DNA of 33,009 nucleotides. Origin: an uncultured Bacteroidales bacterium. GTDB lineage: Bacteria; Bacteroidota; Bacteroidia; Bacteroidales; WCHB1-69. The DNA lies in NCBI GenBank assembly GCA_946407715.1, contig CAMJPH010000022.1:1-33009 (forward strand). The letters are read 5' to 3'. Shown here piece by piece: positions 32,604-33,009 of this stretch; the stretch's first letter is position 1, and each line of letters opens with the position of its first letter. Under the pieces are notes generated by a model. The model did no database searches. It was not told the origin of the DNA and was given only the letters and a program-made list of their open reading frames with translations. Both the position numbers and the translations under genes were made by a program.

Positions 32604-33009
32604 ATGGGCCTCAAATGCGGCATAGTAGGACTGACGAACTCGGGTAAGACCACGATGTTCAACTGCATCTCCAACACGAAGGCGGAGGTGACGGATTTCG
32701 CGTATAGTACGAACAAGTCCAATATCGGCGTGTGTCAGGTGCCCGACGAACGTCTGACCCACATCGACTCGTTCATCCATGCCGACAAGCTGGTCTATGC
32801 CAACTTAGACATCGTCGATATCCCCGGTTTGGCGAAGGGTGCGAGCACCGGTGCCGGCATCGGCAACAGCTTCTTGGCGGACGTGCGCCTTTGCGACGCG
32901 CTCATCCACGTGCTCCGTTGCTTCGACAACCCTGCCCTCCCCCACGAGGAAGGTTCCGTGGATCCGGTGAGAGACATCGAGATTGTCGATTTCGAGCTGC
33001 AATGCAAGG
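32604..33009 (+). CDS. ychF: YchF/Obg-like P-loop ATPase, N-terminal 135 residues (3' end outside window)
   Basis: The frame opens MGLKCGIVGLTNSGKTTMFN, the G1/P-loop of YchF, followed by VPDERL, VDIPGLAKGASTGAGIGNSF (G3 region), DALIHVLRCFDNP and the SVDPVRDIEIVDFELQ segment specific to YchF. YchF is a ribosome-associated P-loop protein that prefers ATP. Differences from the form usual in the family: P-loop TNSGKT in place of PNVGKS, and FAYSTNKSNIG in place of the common FPFCTIEPNVG. The YchF-specific sections are otherwise clear, so this is a divergent variant and not another Obg family. The gene is still open at the window edge. Confidence 0.92.
   Translation, partial: MGLKCGIVGLTNSGKTTMFNCISNTKAEVTDFAYSTNKSNIGVCQVPDERLTHIDSFIHADKLVYANLDIVDIPGLAKGASTGAGIGNSFLADVRLCDALIHVLRCFDNPALPHEEGSVDPVRDIEIVDFELQCK

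Overview
This window looks like a piece of a Bacteroidota chromosome, most likely an anaerobic, amino-acid-fermenting member of the Bacteroidales. Evidence: genes are preceded by the Bacteroidota -7 box TAnnTTTG instead of Shine-Dalgarno sites; two secreted proteins carry type IX secretion sorting domains (type B/CHU_C and type A); the order rsfS-ftsH-LUD-cdsA is the one known from this phylum; and kal and kce of lysine fermentation are present. No rRNA, tRNA, CRISPR array, integrase or transposase was seen.

Layout. 1-160: tail of an unrecognised gene. 161-676: a gene-poor stretch ending in a palindrome and promoter for an archaeal-type AAA ATPase (677-1795). 1904-6423 (minus): a DUF2461 protein and two tandem secreted Lcl/DUF1566-like surface proteins, only one with a sorting domain. 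6542-8480 (minus): a sugar-type nucleotidyltransferase and a short-chain dehydrogenase. 8496-10036 (minus): an intact cytosine-5 methyltransferase followed by the wreck of an NgoMIV-type restriction enzyme. 10221-11560 (minus): kal and kce. 11740-15328 (minus): tlyA and ftsK. 15591-17443 (plus): an exbB-exbD-tonB operon closed by a terminator. 17609-20563 (plus): folC and a BamA/TamA-like outer-membrane protein. 20624-24660 (minus): rsfS-ftsH-LUD-cdsA. 24747-28941 (plus): a secreted lysyl-endopeptidase-like protease, a WbqC-like protein and a GT-C-type membrane protein. 29025-31980 (minus): a three-gene ABC-2 exporter. 32208-33009 (plus): a NifU C-terminal-domain protein and the start of a divergent ychF.

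Most genes are housekeeping or envelope genes. Two things stand out. First, a restriction-modification system is caught in decay: the endonuclease has a one-base frameshift plus an in-gene deletion that removes the catalytic Ser/Lys, while the methyltransferase remains open, leaving a probable orphan GCCGGC methylase. Second, the spacers are full of period-7 (some period-8) tandem microsatellites whose units differ in sequence but keep the length. They sit against gene stop codons, and in three cases the array itself supplies part or all of the stop codon. Two other dispersed intergenic families occur: GTAGRGRCG-armed palindromes (three copies) and an approximately 80-bp repeat with hairpins (two good copies and one fragment).

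All family assignments come from reading motifs in the translated sequence; no database search was run.
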